Assembly: GCA_022712845.1 (NCBI GenBank)
Contig: JAFLJV010000171.1
Coordinates: 1-17,481 of the forward strand
Length of the DNA stretch: 17,481 nucleotides
Reading direction: 5' to 3'
From: Sulfurimonas sp.
GTDB lineage: Bacteria > Campylobacterota > Campylobacteria > Campylobacterales > Sulfurimonadaceae
Part shown: positions 8,173-16,429 of the stretch, piece by piece
How positions within the stretch are numbered: position 1 is the first letter of the stretch
Layout of the letters: each line of letters starts with the position of its first letter
Notes under the pieces: model-generated
Told to the model about the DNA's origin: nothing
Database searches by the model: none
Seen by the model: the letters and a program-made list of their open reading frames with translations, nothing else
Position numbers and translations under genes: made by a program

Positions 8173-8477
8173 TGGAAATTGGACTAAATCATTATCTTGT
8201 ACTATCAACTATACTTTTCTCTATCGGTTTAGTTGGTGTAATGAGAAGAAAAAATCTTCTTATGCTTTTCTTTGCAACAGAGATACTTCTTAATTCAGTT
8301 AATATCTCTTTTGCTGCTATCTCACATTACTATGGTGACTTAACTGGGCAAATGTTTGCATTTTTTGTTATAGCTATCGCTGCTTCTGAAGTTGCTGTTG
8401 GTCTTGGTTTATTAATTCTTTGGCATAAAAGGCATAATAATATTGACCTTGACAGCATGTCAACGATGAGAGGATAA
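8169..8477 (+). CDS. nuoK: NADH-quinone oxidoreductase subunit K
   Basis: 102 aa (101 if the second ATG at 8172 is used), the usual size of NuoK, with three transmembrane helices. The two membrane glutamates needed for proton transfer are present: E38 in ATEILLNSVN and E74 in IAIAASEVAVGLGL, matching E36 and E72 of E. coli NuoK. The loop after helix 1 has the usual basic patch (MRRKN). The start codon overlaps the nuoJ stop (ATGA), and an A-rich AAAAAGG at 8155-8161 serves as ribosome binding site. NuoK links the NuoH/NuoJ coupling region to the antiporter-like NuoN. Confidence 0.95.
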   Translation: MMEIGLNHYLVLSTILFSIGLVGVMRRKNLLMLFFATEILLNSVNISFAAISHYYGDLTGQMFAFFVIAIAASEVAVGLGLLILWHKRHNNIDLDSMSTMRG

Positions 8478-8481
8478 AAAT

Positions 8482-10407
8482 ATGGAAATGTTTTTATATA
8501 TAGCGTTATTTGCACCATTAGTTGGTTCAATGTTTGCTGCACTTTTTGGTGCTAGACCAAAAACATTAATTGCTGGAATTATTCCAAGTGCATTACTGTT
8601 TGTTTCATTTGTAGCTAGTAGTATTCTTTTAGTACACGTACTACAAACAGATTCAAGTATTCATGTTGAAATGATGACATGGATGGCTACAGGGGAACTT
8701 TATATCCCTTTTGGATTTGTAGTTGATCAAATAAGTGTTACTATGATGATGGTTGTTACTCTTGTTTCAACTGTTGTGCATGTTTATGCTATTGGGTATA
8801 TGAGTCATGATAAATCATTTAATCGTTTCTTTGCTTGGTTATCAGCTTTTGTATTCTCAATGATGGTTCTTGTAATGAGTGATAATTTTGCTGGTCTTTT
8901 CATTGGTTGGGAAGGTGTTGGTCTATGTTCATGGGGTCTTATTGGTTTTTGGTATCATAAAGAGAGTGCTACTTGGGCTGCTAACGAAGCATTTATAATG
9001 AACCGTATTGCTGACCTTGGAATGTTAATCGGAATCTTTTTAGTATATTGGAATACAGGAACACTTCAGTATGATGAAGCTTTTGCTGCTATGCCTGCAC
9101 TTGAAACGGATGTTTTAACATGGATGGGAATCTTCTTATTCATCGGAGCTATGGGTAAATCGGCACAATTTCCATTACATACTTGGCTTGCAGATGCGAT
9201 GGAGGGACCAACTCCTGTTTCTGCACTAATTCATGCAGCAACTATGGTAACAGCTGGTGTTTATCTTATAGTTCGTGCTAATCCGCTTTATGATTTAATT
9301 CCTAATGTCGGACTCTTTATAGCCTCACTTGGAGCATTTGTTGCACTGTTTGCTGCATCAATGGCACTTGTTAATCGTGATATGAAAAGAATTATTGCAT
9401 ACTCAACTCTATCTCAACTTGGTTATATGTTTGCCGCTGTTGGCTTAGGTGCTTATTGGGTTGCACTGTTTCATCTTATGGCTCACGCATTCTTTAAAGC
9501 ACTACTATTCCTTGGTGCTGGTAATGTTATGCATGCTATGAAAGATGAACTTGATCCGTTTAAGATGGGTGGATTAAAAAAAGTTATGAAGGGTACATTT
9601 ATAATGATGACCGTAGCTTCTGTAGCATTAGCTGGAATCTTCCCTCTTGCTGGTTTTTGGTCAAAAGATTTGATTTTAGAGGTTGCATTTATTGATAACC
9701 ACTATATTATCTACTCAGTATTATTATTTACTGCTGCACTTACAGCATTTTACTCATTTAGATTGGTTGCACTAATCTTTCATGGTGAAGAAAGATATAA
9801 ACTATTTGGTATTGATCCACATGAAGCGTATAAATTTATGTTAGTTGCAATGAGTCCTCTTCTTTTACTTGCTGTTATAGCTGGTGTATTTAAGATGACT
9901 TACTTTGAGATGGTTACACAAGTTCTTCCAGCAACTGATTATCATATAGATTCTCCAATAGTATATTGGATTATGACAATTGGAACTCAACTTCTTGTTG
10001 GTGCTGCAATTTTTTATGCTTATAGAAAATATACAAGTAGAGATATTAAAGTACCTGATGGAACATCTGCAATGGAGAGAAGTTTTGGATATAAATTATT
10101 GAAAAATCAATATTATATCCCTTATTTTTATGAAGAGTTTATTACAAAACCATACATAAAAATGTCAACTTTTTTCTGGAAAGAGATAGATCAAAAAATT
10201 GTTGATGCTAGTGTTGATGGCATCGCAAAAGCATTTTACAATACAGGTGAAAATACAAGAGAGATGCAGAGTGGAAATCTTTCTACTATGCTTAGATGGA
10301 TGGTAGCTGGTACAGTTGGTCTATTATCATTAGCTGTGGTTTTTGGACTAGCAGCTAGACATTCTGATGGAGTCGCTTCGATTCTATCAGCGATAGGAGT
10401 TAAGTAG
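8482..10407 (+). CDS. nuoL: NADH-quinone oxidoreductase subunit L (distal antiporter-like subunit)
   Basis: 641 aa membrane subunit of the Mrp-antiporter family with many hydrophobic helices; it would form the distal proton channel and carry the long lateral helix. Conserved features are E144 in GWEGVGLCSWGLIGFWY, K226 in MGKSAQFPLHTWL, and the HAATMVTAGVYLIVR segment just after it. These correspond to the Glu/Lys pair that drives proton transfer in E. coli NuoL (E144/K229). The C-terminal part (about 500-625) is amphipathic and ends in a final hydrophobic helix, as expected. GAGAGGA at 8468-8474 precedes ATG 8482; the gap to nuoK is 4 bp. Length and motifs are ordinary for the family, and the gene looks intact. 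Confidence 0.96.
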   Translation: MEMFLYIALFAPLVGSMFAALFGARPKTLIAGIIPSALLFVSFVASSILLVHVLQTDSSIHVEMMTWMATGELYIPFGFVVDQISVTMMMVVTLVSTVVHVYAIGYMSHDKSFNRFFAWLSAFVFSMMVLVMSDNFAGLFIGWEGVGLCSWGLIGFWYHKESATWAANEAFIMNRIADLGMLIGIFLVYWNTGTLQYDEAFAAMPALETDVLTWMGIFLFIGAMGKSAQFPLHTWLADAMEGPTPVSALIHAATMVTAGVYLIVRANPLYDLIPNVGLFIASLGAFVALFAASMALVNRDMKRIIAYSTLSQLGYMFAAVGLGAYWVALFHLMAHAFFKALLFLGAGNVMHAMKDELDPFKMGGLKKVMKGTFIMMTVASVALAGIFPLAGFWSKDLILEVAFIDNHYIIYSVLLFTAALTAFYSFRLVALIFHGEERYKLFGIDPHEAYKFMLVAMSPLLLLAVIAGVFKMTYFEMVTQVLPATDYHIDSPIVYWIMTIGTQLLVGAAIFYAYRKYTSRDIKVPDGTSAMERSFGYKLLKNQYYIPYFYEEFITKPYIKMSTFFWKEIDQKIVDASVDGIAKAFYNTGENTREMQSGNLSTMLRWMVAGTVGLLSLAVVFGLAARHSDGVASILSAIGVK

Positions 10408-11955
10408 ATGTTAGACAATATCTTATCAATTTTAATTTTTTTCCCAGCACTAGCAGCGGTACTAGGATTTGTAGTAGATAAAAATAGTATACGTGCTTAT
10501 GGTGTAGCAGTTGCTTCTATAGAGTTTGCTCTTTCTTTATTGCTATGGTTCTTTTTTGATAATAGTGTTTCAGGCATGCAGTTTATGGAACATATTGCAT
10601 TAGTTCCAGTATTTGGAATTAACTACATAGTTGGTGTTGATGGTATCTCACTATTTATAATTATATTAGCAGCATTTTTTACAATGATTGGTATCGCTTC
10701 ACTTACAGATACTAAAAATGTAAAAAATATGATTATTACACTTCTATTTTTACAAATGACTATGGTTGGTGTTTTTGCTGCTCTTGATGCAATTGTATTT
10801 TATGTATTTTGGGAGCTTTCACTTGTTCCAATGTTATATATCATCGGTGCGTGGGGTGGTCCTTTAAGAATTTACGCTTCAGTTAAATTCTTTTTATATA
10901 CATTTGCAGGTTCACTTGTAATGTTAGTTGGTATTTTAGTAATGGCATATTTATACTATCAATCAACTGGTCAATGGAGTTTTGCAATTCTTGATTGGCA
11001 TCGTTTAATTCTGCCAGAGGATTATCAATTTTGGTTATTTATTGCATTTTTCTTTGGTTTTGCTATCAAAGTTCCAATGTTTCCATTTCATACTTGGTTG
11101 CCATATGCTCACGGACAAGCACCAACTATTGGTTCTGTAATACTTGCGGCAATACTGCTAAAAATGGGTACATACGCATTTGTTCGTTTTTCATTGCCAA
11201 TGTTCCCAGATGCATCGGTCTACTTTATGTTCCCAATTGCAATTTTAGCAATCATAATGATTATATACACGGCAATGGTAGCTTATGCACAAAAAGATAT
11301 TAAACAACTTGTTGCATACTCTTCTGTTTCACATATGGGTGTTATCATCCTTGGTACATTTGCATTAAATGTTGAGGGAATTTCAGGTTCAATCTTTTTA
11401 ATGATAGCTCACGGTGTTGTCTCTGGTGCTTTGTTCTTTCTTGTAGGTGTTATATATGATAGAAGACAGACTAAGATGATGAGTGAGTTTGGTGGATTAG
11501 CACATGTTATGCCAAGGTTTGCAGTTATTTTTGGAATAATGATGATGGCTTCAGTTGGAATGCCTTTAACAATTAATTTTGTTGGAGAGTTTTTAAGTCT
11601 TTTAGGCTTTTATCAACAATCACAAACACTAACGATAATTGCAGGTATTGCGATTATTGTAGGTGCTATATATATGTTAACAGCCTATAAAAAGATGTTT
11701 TTTGGAAATGTTACAAATGAGAAGAATAAAAATCTCCCAGATGTAAACAAAAGAGAGCTTATTGCTTTAGTACCATTGGTTATTATTACAATTTGGTTAG
11801 GTATATACCCTAAACCAGTATTGGGTCCAATAAACAATAGTGTTGAATCTTTAGTTAGCCTAATGCATGAAAAAGCAGTAACAGAAGAAGCAAAATCTAG
11901 AATTCCAAATCCTAGTATTTTAATGACAAGAACTACAGCACAGGAGGCATACTAA
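10408..11955 (+). CDS. nuoM: NADH-quinone oxidoreductase subunit M (antiporter-like subunit)
   Basis: 515 aa antiporter-like membrane subunit. Key residues are E136 in [18 protein letters not shown] and K221 in [15 protein letters not shown], the Glu/Lys pair of the proton half-channels. The HAQAPT-type loop ([15 protein letters not shown]) and the [15 protein letters not shown] helix, typical of NuoM/MrpD proteins, follow in order. AGGAG at 10395-10399 lies inside the end of nuoL, 8 bp before ATG 10408, and the nuoL stop directly abuts the start. The 3' end overlaps nuoN by one base (TAATG). Nothing unusual was seen. Confidence 0.96.
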   Translation: MLDNILSILIFFPALAAVLGFVVDKNSIRAYGVAVASIEFALSLLLWFFFDNSVSGMQFMEHIALVPVFGINYIVGVDGISLFIIILAAFFTMIGIASLTDTKNVKNMIITLLFLQMTMVGVFAALDAIVFYVFWELSLVPMLYIIGAWGGPLRIYASVKFFLYTFAGSLVMLVGILVMAYLYYQSTGQWSFAILDWHRLILPEDYQFWLFIAFFFGFAIKVPMFPFHTWLPYAHGQAPTIGSVILAAILLKMGTYAFVRFSLPMFPDASVYFMFPIAILAIIMIIYTAMVAYAQKDIKQLVAYSSVSHMGVIILGTFALNVEGISGSIFLMIAHGVVSGALFFLVGVIYDRRQTKMMSEFGGLAHVMPRFAVIFGIMMMASVGMPLTINFVGEFLSLLGFYQQSQTLTIIAGIAIIVGAIYMLTAYKKMFFGNVTNEKNKNLPDVNKRELIALVPLVIITIWLGIYPKPVLGPINNSVESLVSLMHEKAVTEEAKSRIPNPSILMTRTTAQEAY

Positions 11956-13463
11956 TGTTAGAACCAGTAAATATTTCATTAGAATCACTAAACCTAATGA
12001 CACTTGCACCTATGTTAGTACCTATCGTTGGTGCATTGTTAATTTTGATTATTGATTTCTTTAAAAGTGAACAAGATAAATCTTTATATGTAATGCTCAG
12101 CCTTCTTATTTTAGGGATAGATTTTATATTTTTAATAGAATCAGCAGATATATTCACTGAAAATGGCACTGTAATGGGTGTTTTTGATGTTATGCTCATA
12201 GATGGACTTGCTATTTTATCTCAGTTTATAATAGTTGGTGCTTCAATGCTTTTTATCCCATTGGCACTATCTCAAAAAAGATTTCACGAGTTTGAATATC
12301 CTGAATTTTTTGCACTATTCTTATTTATGATTGGTGGATTCCAGTTTATGGTCGCAACAGATAATTTAATCCTTATCTTTGTTGGATTAGAGACAGCATC
12401 TCTTGCTCTATATACACTAATAGCTATGCATAACCGTGATAAATCATTTGAAGCAGCTGTTAAGTACTTTACAATGGGTGCTTTAGCTGCTGGTTTCTTT
12501 AGTTTTGGATCAATGGTATTTTATGCACTTACAGGATCTATAGAAATTAATCAAATTGCACAAGTTTTACAAGCAAGTAATTATGAAAATATTGAGTTTG
12601 TTTTAATTGGTGTTGTTTTTATGTTAGCATCATTTGGTTTTAAACTATCAATTGTACCTTTTCATACATGGGCACCAGATGTATATGAAGGGTCATCTGC
12701 TGCGATGGCAGGTTATATGTCAATTGTTCCAAAAATTGCAGCATTTGTTGTTGCTATGAGACTTTTTGAGTTCTTAATTCATAGTGGAATTATTTGGCTA
12801 GAGGTTATTTTATATGCTCTTGTTGTTATAACTATGACAATGGCAAATATTTGGGCATTGGTTCAAACAGATGTAAAAAGAATGCTTGCATATAGTTCTA
12901 TTTCACATGCTGGTTTTGTAATGGCAGCCATTCTTATAGGTACTACACAAGCAAACTCAGCACTGTTTTTCTACTGGATTTTATTTAGTTTTACTAATCT
13001 TGGGTCATTTTCTATGCTTTGGATTTCAAGACAAAAAAATCTTCCTCCAGGACAAAGTTCAGATCATTCTTATGATAAGTTTGCGGGAATGGTAAAAACA
13101 GCACCAATTGCCGCTTCTATCATGGCTCTGTTTATGTTGAGTTTAGCTGGGCTTCCCCCATTTGCACTGTTTTGGGGTAAAATGTATATGATATCTTCTG
13201 CTGTTACAGCTGACTATATTGTTTTAGCACTTATTATGGCACTAAACTCTGCTATCGCAGCATATTATTATTTAAAACTAATAGTATATATGTTTATGAA
13301 AGAGCCAATGAATGATTCAGATGGAAACGTAAGTGTTGTAAATGCGACCTTATCTTTAAAAACTATTATTGGTTTTGCAGCAGTGGGAACTATATTTGCT
13401 TTTTTAATATTAAATTCATTATTAGAGTTTGTTACAGCATTTGTATACGGTAGTGGATACTGA
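11955..13463 (+). CDS. nuoN: NADH-quinone oxidoreductase subunit N (proximal antiporter-like subunit)
   Basis: 502 aa antiporter-like membrane subunit, the one nearest NuoK in the complex and the last gene of the nuo operon. Conserved charged residues are E146 in [17 protein letters not shown]230 in [19 protein letters not shown], and K260 in the following helix ([10 protein letters not shown]). The [17 protein letters not shown] loop is typical of NuoN. AGGAGG at 11942-11947 precedes ATG 11955 by 7 bp, and the start shares its A with the nuoM TAA stop, so coupling is likely. Its stop is followed by a structured 132-bp spacer before pflA. Confidence 0.96.
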   Translation: MLEPVNISLESLNLMTLAPMLVPIVGALLILIIDFFKSEQDKSLYVMLSLLILGIDFIFLIESADIFTENGTVMGVFDVMLIDGLAILSQFIIVGASMLFIPLALSQKRFHEFEYPEFFALFLFMIGGFQFMVATDNLILIFVGLETASLALYTLIAMHNRDKSFEAAVKYFTMGALAAGFFSFGSMVFYALTGSIEINQIAQVLQASNYENIEFVLIGVVFMLASFGFKLSIVPFHTWAPDVYEGSSAAMAGYMSIVPKIAAFVVAMRLFEFLIHSGIIWLEVILYALVVITMTMANIWALVQTDVKRMLAYSSISHAGFVMAAILIGTTQANSALFFYWILFSFTNLGSFSMLWISRQKNLPPGQSSDHSYDKFAGMVKTAPIAASIMALFMLSLAGLPPFALFWGKMYMISSAVTADYIVLALIMALNSAIAAYYYLKLIVYMFMKEPMNDSDGNVSVVNATLSLKTIIGFAAVGTIFAFLILNSLLEFVTAFVYGSGY

Positions 13464-13474
13464 TTATTTTTACA

Positions 13475-13574
13475 GGTAAGGAACTAAGTCCCTTACCTTA
13501 CGCTAACGCTAAGTTCTCTTCGGCAGAGAGCCCACGCATAGTAAACCATGCTTTATGAATTTTAAAAATAAAGC
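13475..13574 (+). other. Structured nuoN-pflA spacer with three hairpins
   Basis: The spacer can form three consecutive stem-loops. HP1 pairs 13475-13481 (GGTAAGG) with 13491-13497, 7 perfect bp. HP2 pairs 13513-13519 with 13525-13531, 7 bp with one G-U and a 5-nt TCGGC loop. HP3 pairs 13550-13556 (GCTTTAT) with 13568-13574, 7 perfect bp, ending 11 bp before the pflA ribosome site. A tandem CGCTAA repeat lies at 13501-13512. Most of 13475-13550 is richer in G and C than its surroundings. No T-run follows HP1 or HP2, so they are not classic intrinsic terminators. Possible roles are an mRNA processing or stabilising element between nuo and pflA, a small RNA, or a dispersed repeat. Confidence 0.5.
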
Positions 13575-13595
13575 TTAGATAAAAGAGGAGAGAAA

Positions 13596-15965
13596 TTGTT
13601 AAAGACGATATTCTTAACTCTTATTTTAACAACTATTTTCTCTTCCTTATACGCACTTGAGATATCACTTCAAGGTGCAAGAGAGAAACATCAACCATAC
13701 TCAACTCTTCATCTAAAAGCTCAAGATAAATTTTTATGTCAAGAGATGAAAAATGATTTTGATATAACAGTAAAAATAATTTGTGCTTTTTCAAAATCTC
13801 CATCAAGAGAGTTTAGAAAATTACAAAATAGTTTTTTTAAAATAAACACAGAGATAAGAAATAAAACATTTTTTCTCATTATAGAGCCATTTGAAAAGAT
13901 GAAACTGTATCCAATGATTTTTGATTTAACAAAAGAAGATACGATTTTTTCTCCAAATGTGAAATTATCACATAATTGGATGATAGTTGGTTATAAAGAG
14001 GAGATACCATATATAAAATCTCATGAAAAAACAGATGCCTCTATAAATTTTCCATTTGTACTTGATGAAGATATGCTTCCATATGTTGGTAGTTTAGATA
14101 TAGAGGGGAAACCAGTACATATAAAAAAAGTTGGTGATGTAGTAGAGTATATAAAAATCAAAAAACTTTATAAAAATCAAAAGTATGATTTTTGTTTAGA
14201 GCTTATTGATGAAGTGTTAAATAAATATCCAAACTCTCTTTTTAAACCAGAATTATTATTTTATAAAACAAGAGTACATATAAAATTAAAAGAGTATGAT
14301 AAAGTTATTGAGAGTGCAAAAAAATATTTAAGAGATTACTCTTCAGATGAAAATATAGCAGAAGTTCTTTCTTTAATCGCTAATGCTTATGGAAAGTCAG
14401 GATTAGTTAGTGATGCTGATTATTTCTTTGATCGTCTTTTTAGTGAACATGCTGATTCACCATACGTTTACTGGGCTTATCTTTACAAAGGTGAACTACT
14501 AGAGTCATCAGGTAGTTCATCACGTGCTAGAGAGATATATAAAAAAGCTATTGATAAAACAAAAGATTTAGATGTAGCAGTTGCAGCTGCTTATAGATTG
14601 TCAAAAAGTTATATGTCAAATTCAAATTTAAAATTAGCAGCAAAATATACAAAAAAAATTGTAGATGCAAAACCTGAATATTTTACAAAGTATATGCATA
14701 AATCAATGAATTTGATGTATGATTTTGTGGATAATGGAGATTATTTATCTGGAGCATACATAGCAGAGTCAATATCTGAAAATATAGATTCAACCTACGA
14801 TGAGTATGAAGAGTTATCAAGAAATGTTGGTATATGGCTAAGTAAAACTAAGTATAAGAAAAAAGCATTAGAAGCTCTAAATAAATATATAAAACTTTTT
14901 AATGATGGTGAGTTTACAGAAGAGGTTGAAACTGCCAAGGATACTTTGTTTTTTGACGTAAGTGATGCAAATTTTACTACAAAATTAAACGAATACAATA
15001 TTTTAATGGAAGAATACAGTGAGGATAGCATAGGTAGTAGAGCTATTTATGAAAAAGCAAAATTACTAATTGAAAATAAAAAATTTAGAGATGCTCTTGA
15101 GATGGAAAGCAAGCTTCTTGAATTAATTGGAGAAGCTTATTCTGATGTACCTCAAATAATAACTGATGCTGCCATAGGAACTATGAAAAATGCTTTAAAA
15201 AATAAAGAGTGTAATAGTGTACTTATAATTTCATCTCAATATAAAATAGAATTATCAAATGAGTGGGATAGTGGAGTATATGATTGTGCTATGAAAGGTG
15301 GTGATTATACACTTGCTAAAAAAATGGCAGATAAAAACTTAAAATCCAAAAATTTAGAACATAGAAAAGAGTGGTTGTATAGATATATAAAACTAGATTT
15401 TGCAACTGGTAACTATAGTAATGTTATAGAAGCTTCAAAAGACTTAATTAGCTTAATAGAAGATGATAAAAATTCTCCATATATAGATATTTACAGATAT
15501 ATATTTGATACTTATCAAAGACTAGAAAATAGCATTAAGATGATAGAATCTATTACAGATATTAAAAAAATATTTAAACAAAGCTATAAAGATATAGATA
15601 GATATGTAGCAGTTATGGCAGTAGGAAGCGATAAAAAAGATAGTAATTTAGTTATAGAGTATGGTGAAAAAGTTTTAGAGATACAAGTTTTATCTGATTC
15701 ATACCCACAAAGCCCTTTTATAGAGTTTGCTCTTTATCAAGCATATGTTGATGAGAGTCGTAATAATGAAGCATTAGATGTTGTAACATCATTAAATAGT
15801 ATAGAGTTAAACAATAATGAAAGATCAAGACAAAAATATCTTTTAGGTAGTATACTTGAAAAATTATGGAGAGATGATGATGCAAAGGTTGCTTATCAAG
15901 AAGCGATTGAGGCAGATAAAGATTCAGCTTGGGCAGAATTAGCAAAGAGTGCAAAAGAATTTTAA
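13596..15965 (+). CDS. pflA: Flagellar motor periplasmic scaffold protein PflA (TPR-rich)
   Basis: 789 aa exported protein. The start is a TTG at 13596, supported by GAGGAG at 13585-13590 and by the signal peptide it begins (MLKTIFLTLILTTIFSSLYA, cleavage expected after residue 20). A beta-rich N-terminal region (about 21-130) is followed by a long alpha-helical array of TPR-like units to the C-terminus; the clearest lie around 195-350 and at the C-terminal end. Known: in Campylobacter jejuni, pflA (paralysed flagellum A) encodes a protein of about 790 aa, lies directly downstream of nuoN, and builds spoke-like parts of the periplasmic disk with PflB, which are needed for stator placement and rotation. 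Size, signal peptide, domain order and the same neighbour support this call; it is not based on catalytic motifs. A generic periplasmic TPR protein is the alternative. It is the first gene after the nuo operon and may be partly read through from it. Confidence 0.85.
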   Translation: MLKTIFLTLILTTIFSSLYALEISLQGAREKHQPYSTLHLKAQDKFLCQEMKNDFDITVKIICAFSKSPSREFRKLQNSFFKINTEIRNKTFFLIIEPFEKMKLYPMIFDLTKEDTIFSPNVKLSHNWMIVGYKEEIPYIKSHEKTDASINFPFVLDEDMLPYVGSLDIEGKPVHIKKVGDVVEYIKIKKLYKNQKYDFCLELIDEVLNKYPNSLFKPELLFYKTRVHIKLKEYDKVIESAKKYLRDYSSDENIAEVLSLIANAYGKSGLVSDADYFFDRLFSEHADSPYVYWAYLYKGELLESSGSSSRAREIYKKAIDKTKDLDVAVAAAYRLSKSYMSNSNLKLAAKYTKKIVDAKPEYFTKYMHKSMNLMYDFVDNGDYLSGAYIAESISENIDSTYDEYEELSRNVGIWLSKTKYKKKALEALNKYIKLFNDGEFTEEVETAKDTLFFDVSDANFTTKLNEYNILMEEYSEDSIGSRAIYEKAKLLIENKKFRDALEMESKLLELIGEAYSDVPQIITDAAIGTMKNALKNKECNSVLIISSQYKIELSNEWDSGVYDCAMKGGDYTLAKKMADKNLKSKNLEHRKEWLYRYIKLDFATGNYSNVIEASKDLISLIEDDKNSPYIDIYRYIFDTYQRLENSIKMIESITDIKKIFKQSYKDIDRYVAVMAVGSDKKDSNLVIEYGEKVLEIQVLSDSYPQSPFIEFALYQAYVDESRNNEALDVVTSLNSIELNNNERSRQKYLLGSILEKLWRDDDAKVAYQEAIEADKDSAWAELAKSAKEF

Positions 15966-15988
15966 AATTAAATTAAACTTAATTTTAA
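15962..15988 (+). terminator. AT-only inverted repeat at the pflA stop, weak terminator candidate
   Basis: A perfect 10-bp inverted repeat (15962-15971 with 15979-15988) with a 7-nt loop starts at the pflA stop codon. It has no G-C pairs and no T-run after it, so it would be weak. It may mark the end of the pflA transcript or be a by-product of AT-rich sequence. Confidence 0.3.
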
Positions 15989-16031
15989 TGAGTAATAAAT
16001 AAATAATGAGATGGTTAAAAGTTAAATCGGA

Positions 16032-16037
16032 TAAAAT
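16032..16037 (+). promoter_or_regulatory. Candidate -10 box (TAAAAT) for the small peptide gene
   Basis: TAAAAT at 16032-16037 in an AT-rich background fits the relaxed sigma-70 promoters of Campylobacterota, where the -10 dominates and a clear -35 is often lacking. Transcription would begin near 16043-16046 and give a leader of about 45 nt. An imperfect inverted repeat (16022-16030 with 16042-16050, one G-U type pair) surrounds the box and could be an operator. Confidence 0.35.
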
Positions 16038-16057
16038 TACTCTGATTTAAAAATACT

Positions 16058-16077
16058 AGAGTGTAAGGCACTCTTAC
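16058..16077 (+). promoter_or_regulatory. Mutually exclusive leader hairpins upstream of the small gene
   Basis: Two hairpins share bases. One pairs 16058-16063 (AGAGTG) with 16069-16074 (CACTCT). The other pairs 16063-16067 (GTAAG) with 16073-16077 (CTTAC). Both cannot form at once. They end just before the ribosome site AAAGGA at 16079-16084, so they could affect translation or mRNA stability of the downstream small ORF. This is a fold reading only, without comparative support. Confidence 0.3.
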
Positions 16078-16090
16078 CAAAGGAAACAAA

Positions 16091-16228
16091 ATGAAAAAAA
16101 TCATTTTTCTAATCGCATTAACAATAGGTGCTCTTCAAGCAGACAACGTAGTACATTATGATACTCCAGAAGCAAGTGAGCCAAGTAAACCTAATCACCC
16201 AAATAACGATATTCATTTCGTTAGATAG
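16091..16228 (+). CDS. Small predicted exported peptide, 45 aa, unknown function
   Basis: A 45-codon ORF with ATG at 16091 and TAG at 16226-16228. AAAGGA at 16079-16084 is well placed, 6 bp before the start. The N-terminus is a classic Sec signal: Lys2-Lys3, a hydrophobic core (IIFLIALTIGA), then LQA before Asp18, a good signal peptidase I site. The mature peptide would be about 28 residues, polar, with four prolines, three histidines (H22, H36, H42), several Asn and Asp, and no cysteine; there is no lipobox. I do not recognise the family. Its own promoter-like sequence, leader hairpins and a following hairpin region suggest an independent transcript between pflA and cobB. Alternatives are a chance ORF (unlikely given the ribosome site plus signal peptide) or a decayed remnant of a larger exported protein. 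Confidence 0.65.
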   Translation: MKKIIFLIALTIGALQADNVVHYDTPEASEPSKPNHPNNDIHFVR

Positions 16229-16261
16229 TTATTAACAACAATTTAATCTCCTTTTCTTTCA

Positions 16262-16286
16262 TTCACCTCTTTCTCCTTGAGGTGAA
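16262..16286 (+). terminator. 8-bp hairpin after the small gene, terminator candidate
   Basis: TTCACCTC at 16262-16269 pairs perfectly with GAGGTGAA at 16279-16286 around a 9-nt pyrimidine-rich loop, 34 bp after the small gene stop. It has four G-C pairs but no T-run after it. It may end or protect the 3' end of the small transcript. Confidence 0.35.
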
Positions 16287-16288
16287 AT

Positions 16289-16378
16289 ATCTATAAACTA
16301 AAAATTTTCTTTTAGTAAGTTTCACTTTATAGGTGTTTTATTTTTTTCTCCCAAGTCTAAAACATCTATAAAGTAAAA
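16289..16378 (+). repeat. Three related 15-bp repeats (two direct, one inverted) with competing hairpins
   Basis: Copies at 16289-16303 and 16364-16378 are direct repeats (14 of 15 identical). The copy at 16320-16334 is inverted and matches the last copy at 13 of 15 positions. Two folds compete. A hairpin spanning 16291-16332 pairs 16291-16296 and neighbours (CTATAAA with TTTATAG outside, CTAAAA with TTTTAG inside, 10-nt bulge) and is followed by a T-rich tract ending in seven T at 16341-16347, so it resembles an intrinsic terminator on the + strand. A longer hairpin pairs 16320-16340 with 16358-16378 (20 of 21 positions pair, one as G-T). The region lies upstream of the predicted cobB promoter. 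Confidence 0.55.
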
Positions 16379-16391
16379 CCTTTAATTTAAA

Positions 16392-16402
16392 TATAATATA
16401 AT
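16392..16402 (+). promoter_or_regulatory. Candidate promoter for cobB, two overlapping TATAAT boxes
   Basis: Two consensus -10 hexamers overlap by one base, at 16392-16397 and 16397-16402, 28-38 bp before the cobB start. The leader would be about 20-25 nt and include AAAGG at 16418-16422. A clear -35 is not seen, as is common in this phylum. Confidence 0.5.
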
Positions 16403-16429
16403 ACCTGTAAATCTTTCAAAGGTATTTTT

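Noticed and set aside
10995..11303. 102-codon + strand ORF in another frame inside nuoM
   Set aside because: It overlaps conserved nuoM sequence including the K221 helix, and its product is Cys/Ser/Asn-rich without domain signs, typical of an out-of-frame reading.
15718..15954. Minus-strand ORF of 78 codons in the pflA 3' end
   Set aside because: It is a Leu/His/Tyr-rich antisense reading of the TPR array, without a ribosome site or any recognised family.
16400..16426. Hairpin AATACC/GGTATT hiding the cobB ribosome site
   Set aside because: The 5' arm overlaps the likely -10 box and transcription start, so most transcripts would lack part of it; only 6 bp with a 15-nt loop.
15966..16429. 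CRISPR-like array or mobile element remnant in the gene-poor stretch
   Set aside because: The repeats are too few, mixed in orientation and unevenly spaced for CRISPR, and no transposase fragment or terminal repeat with target duplication is visible.
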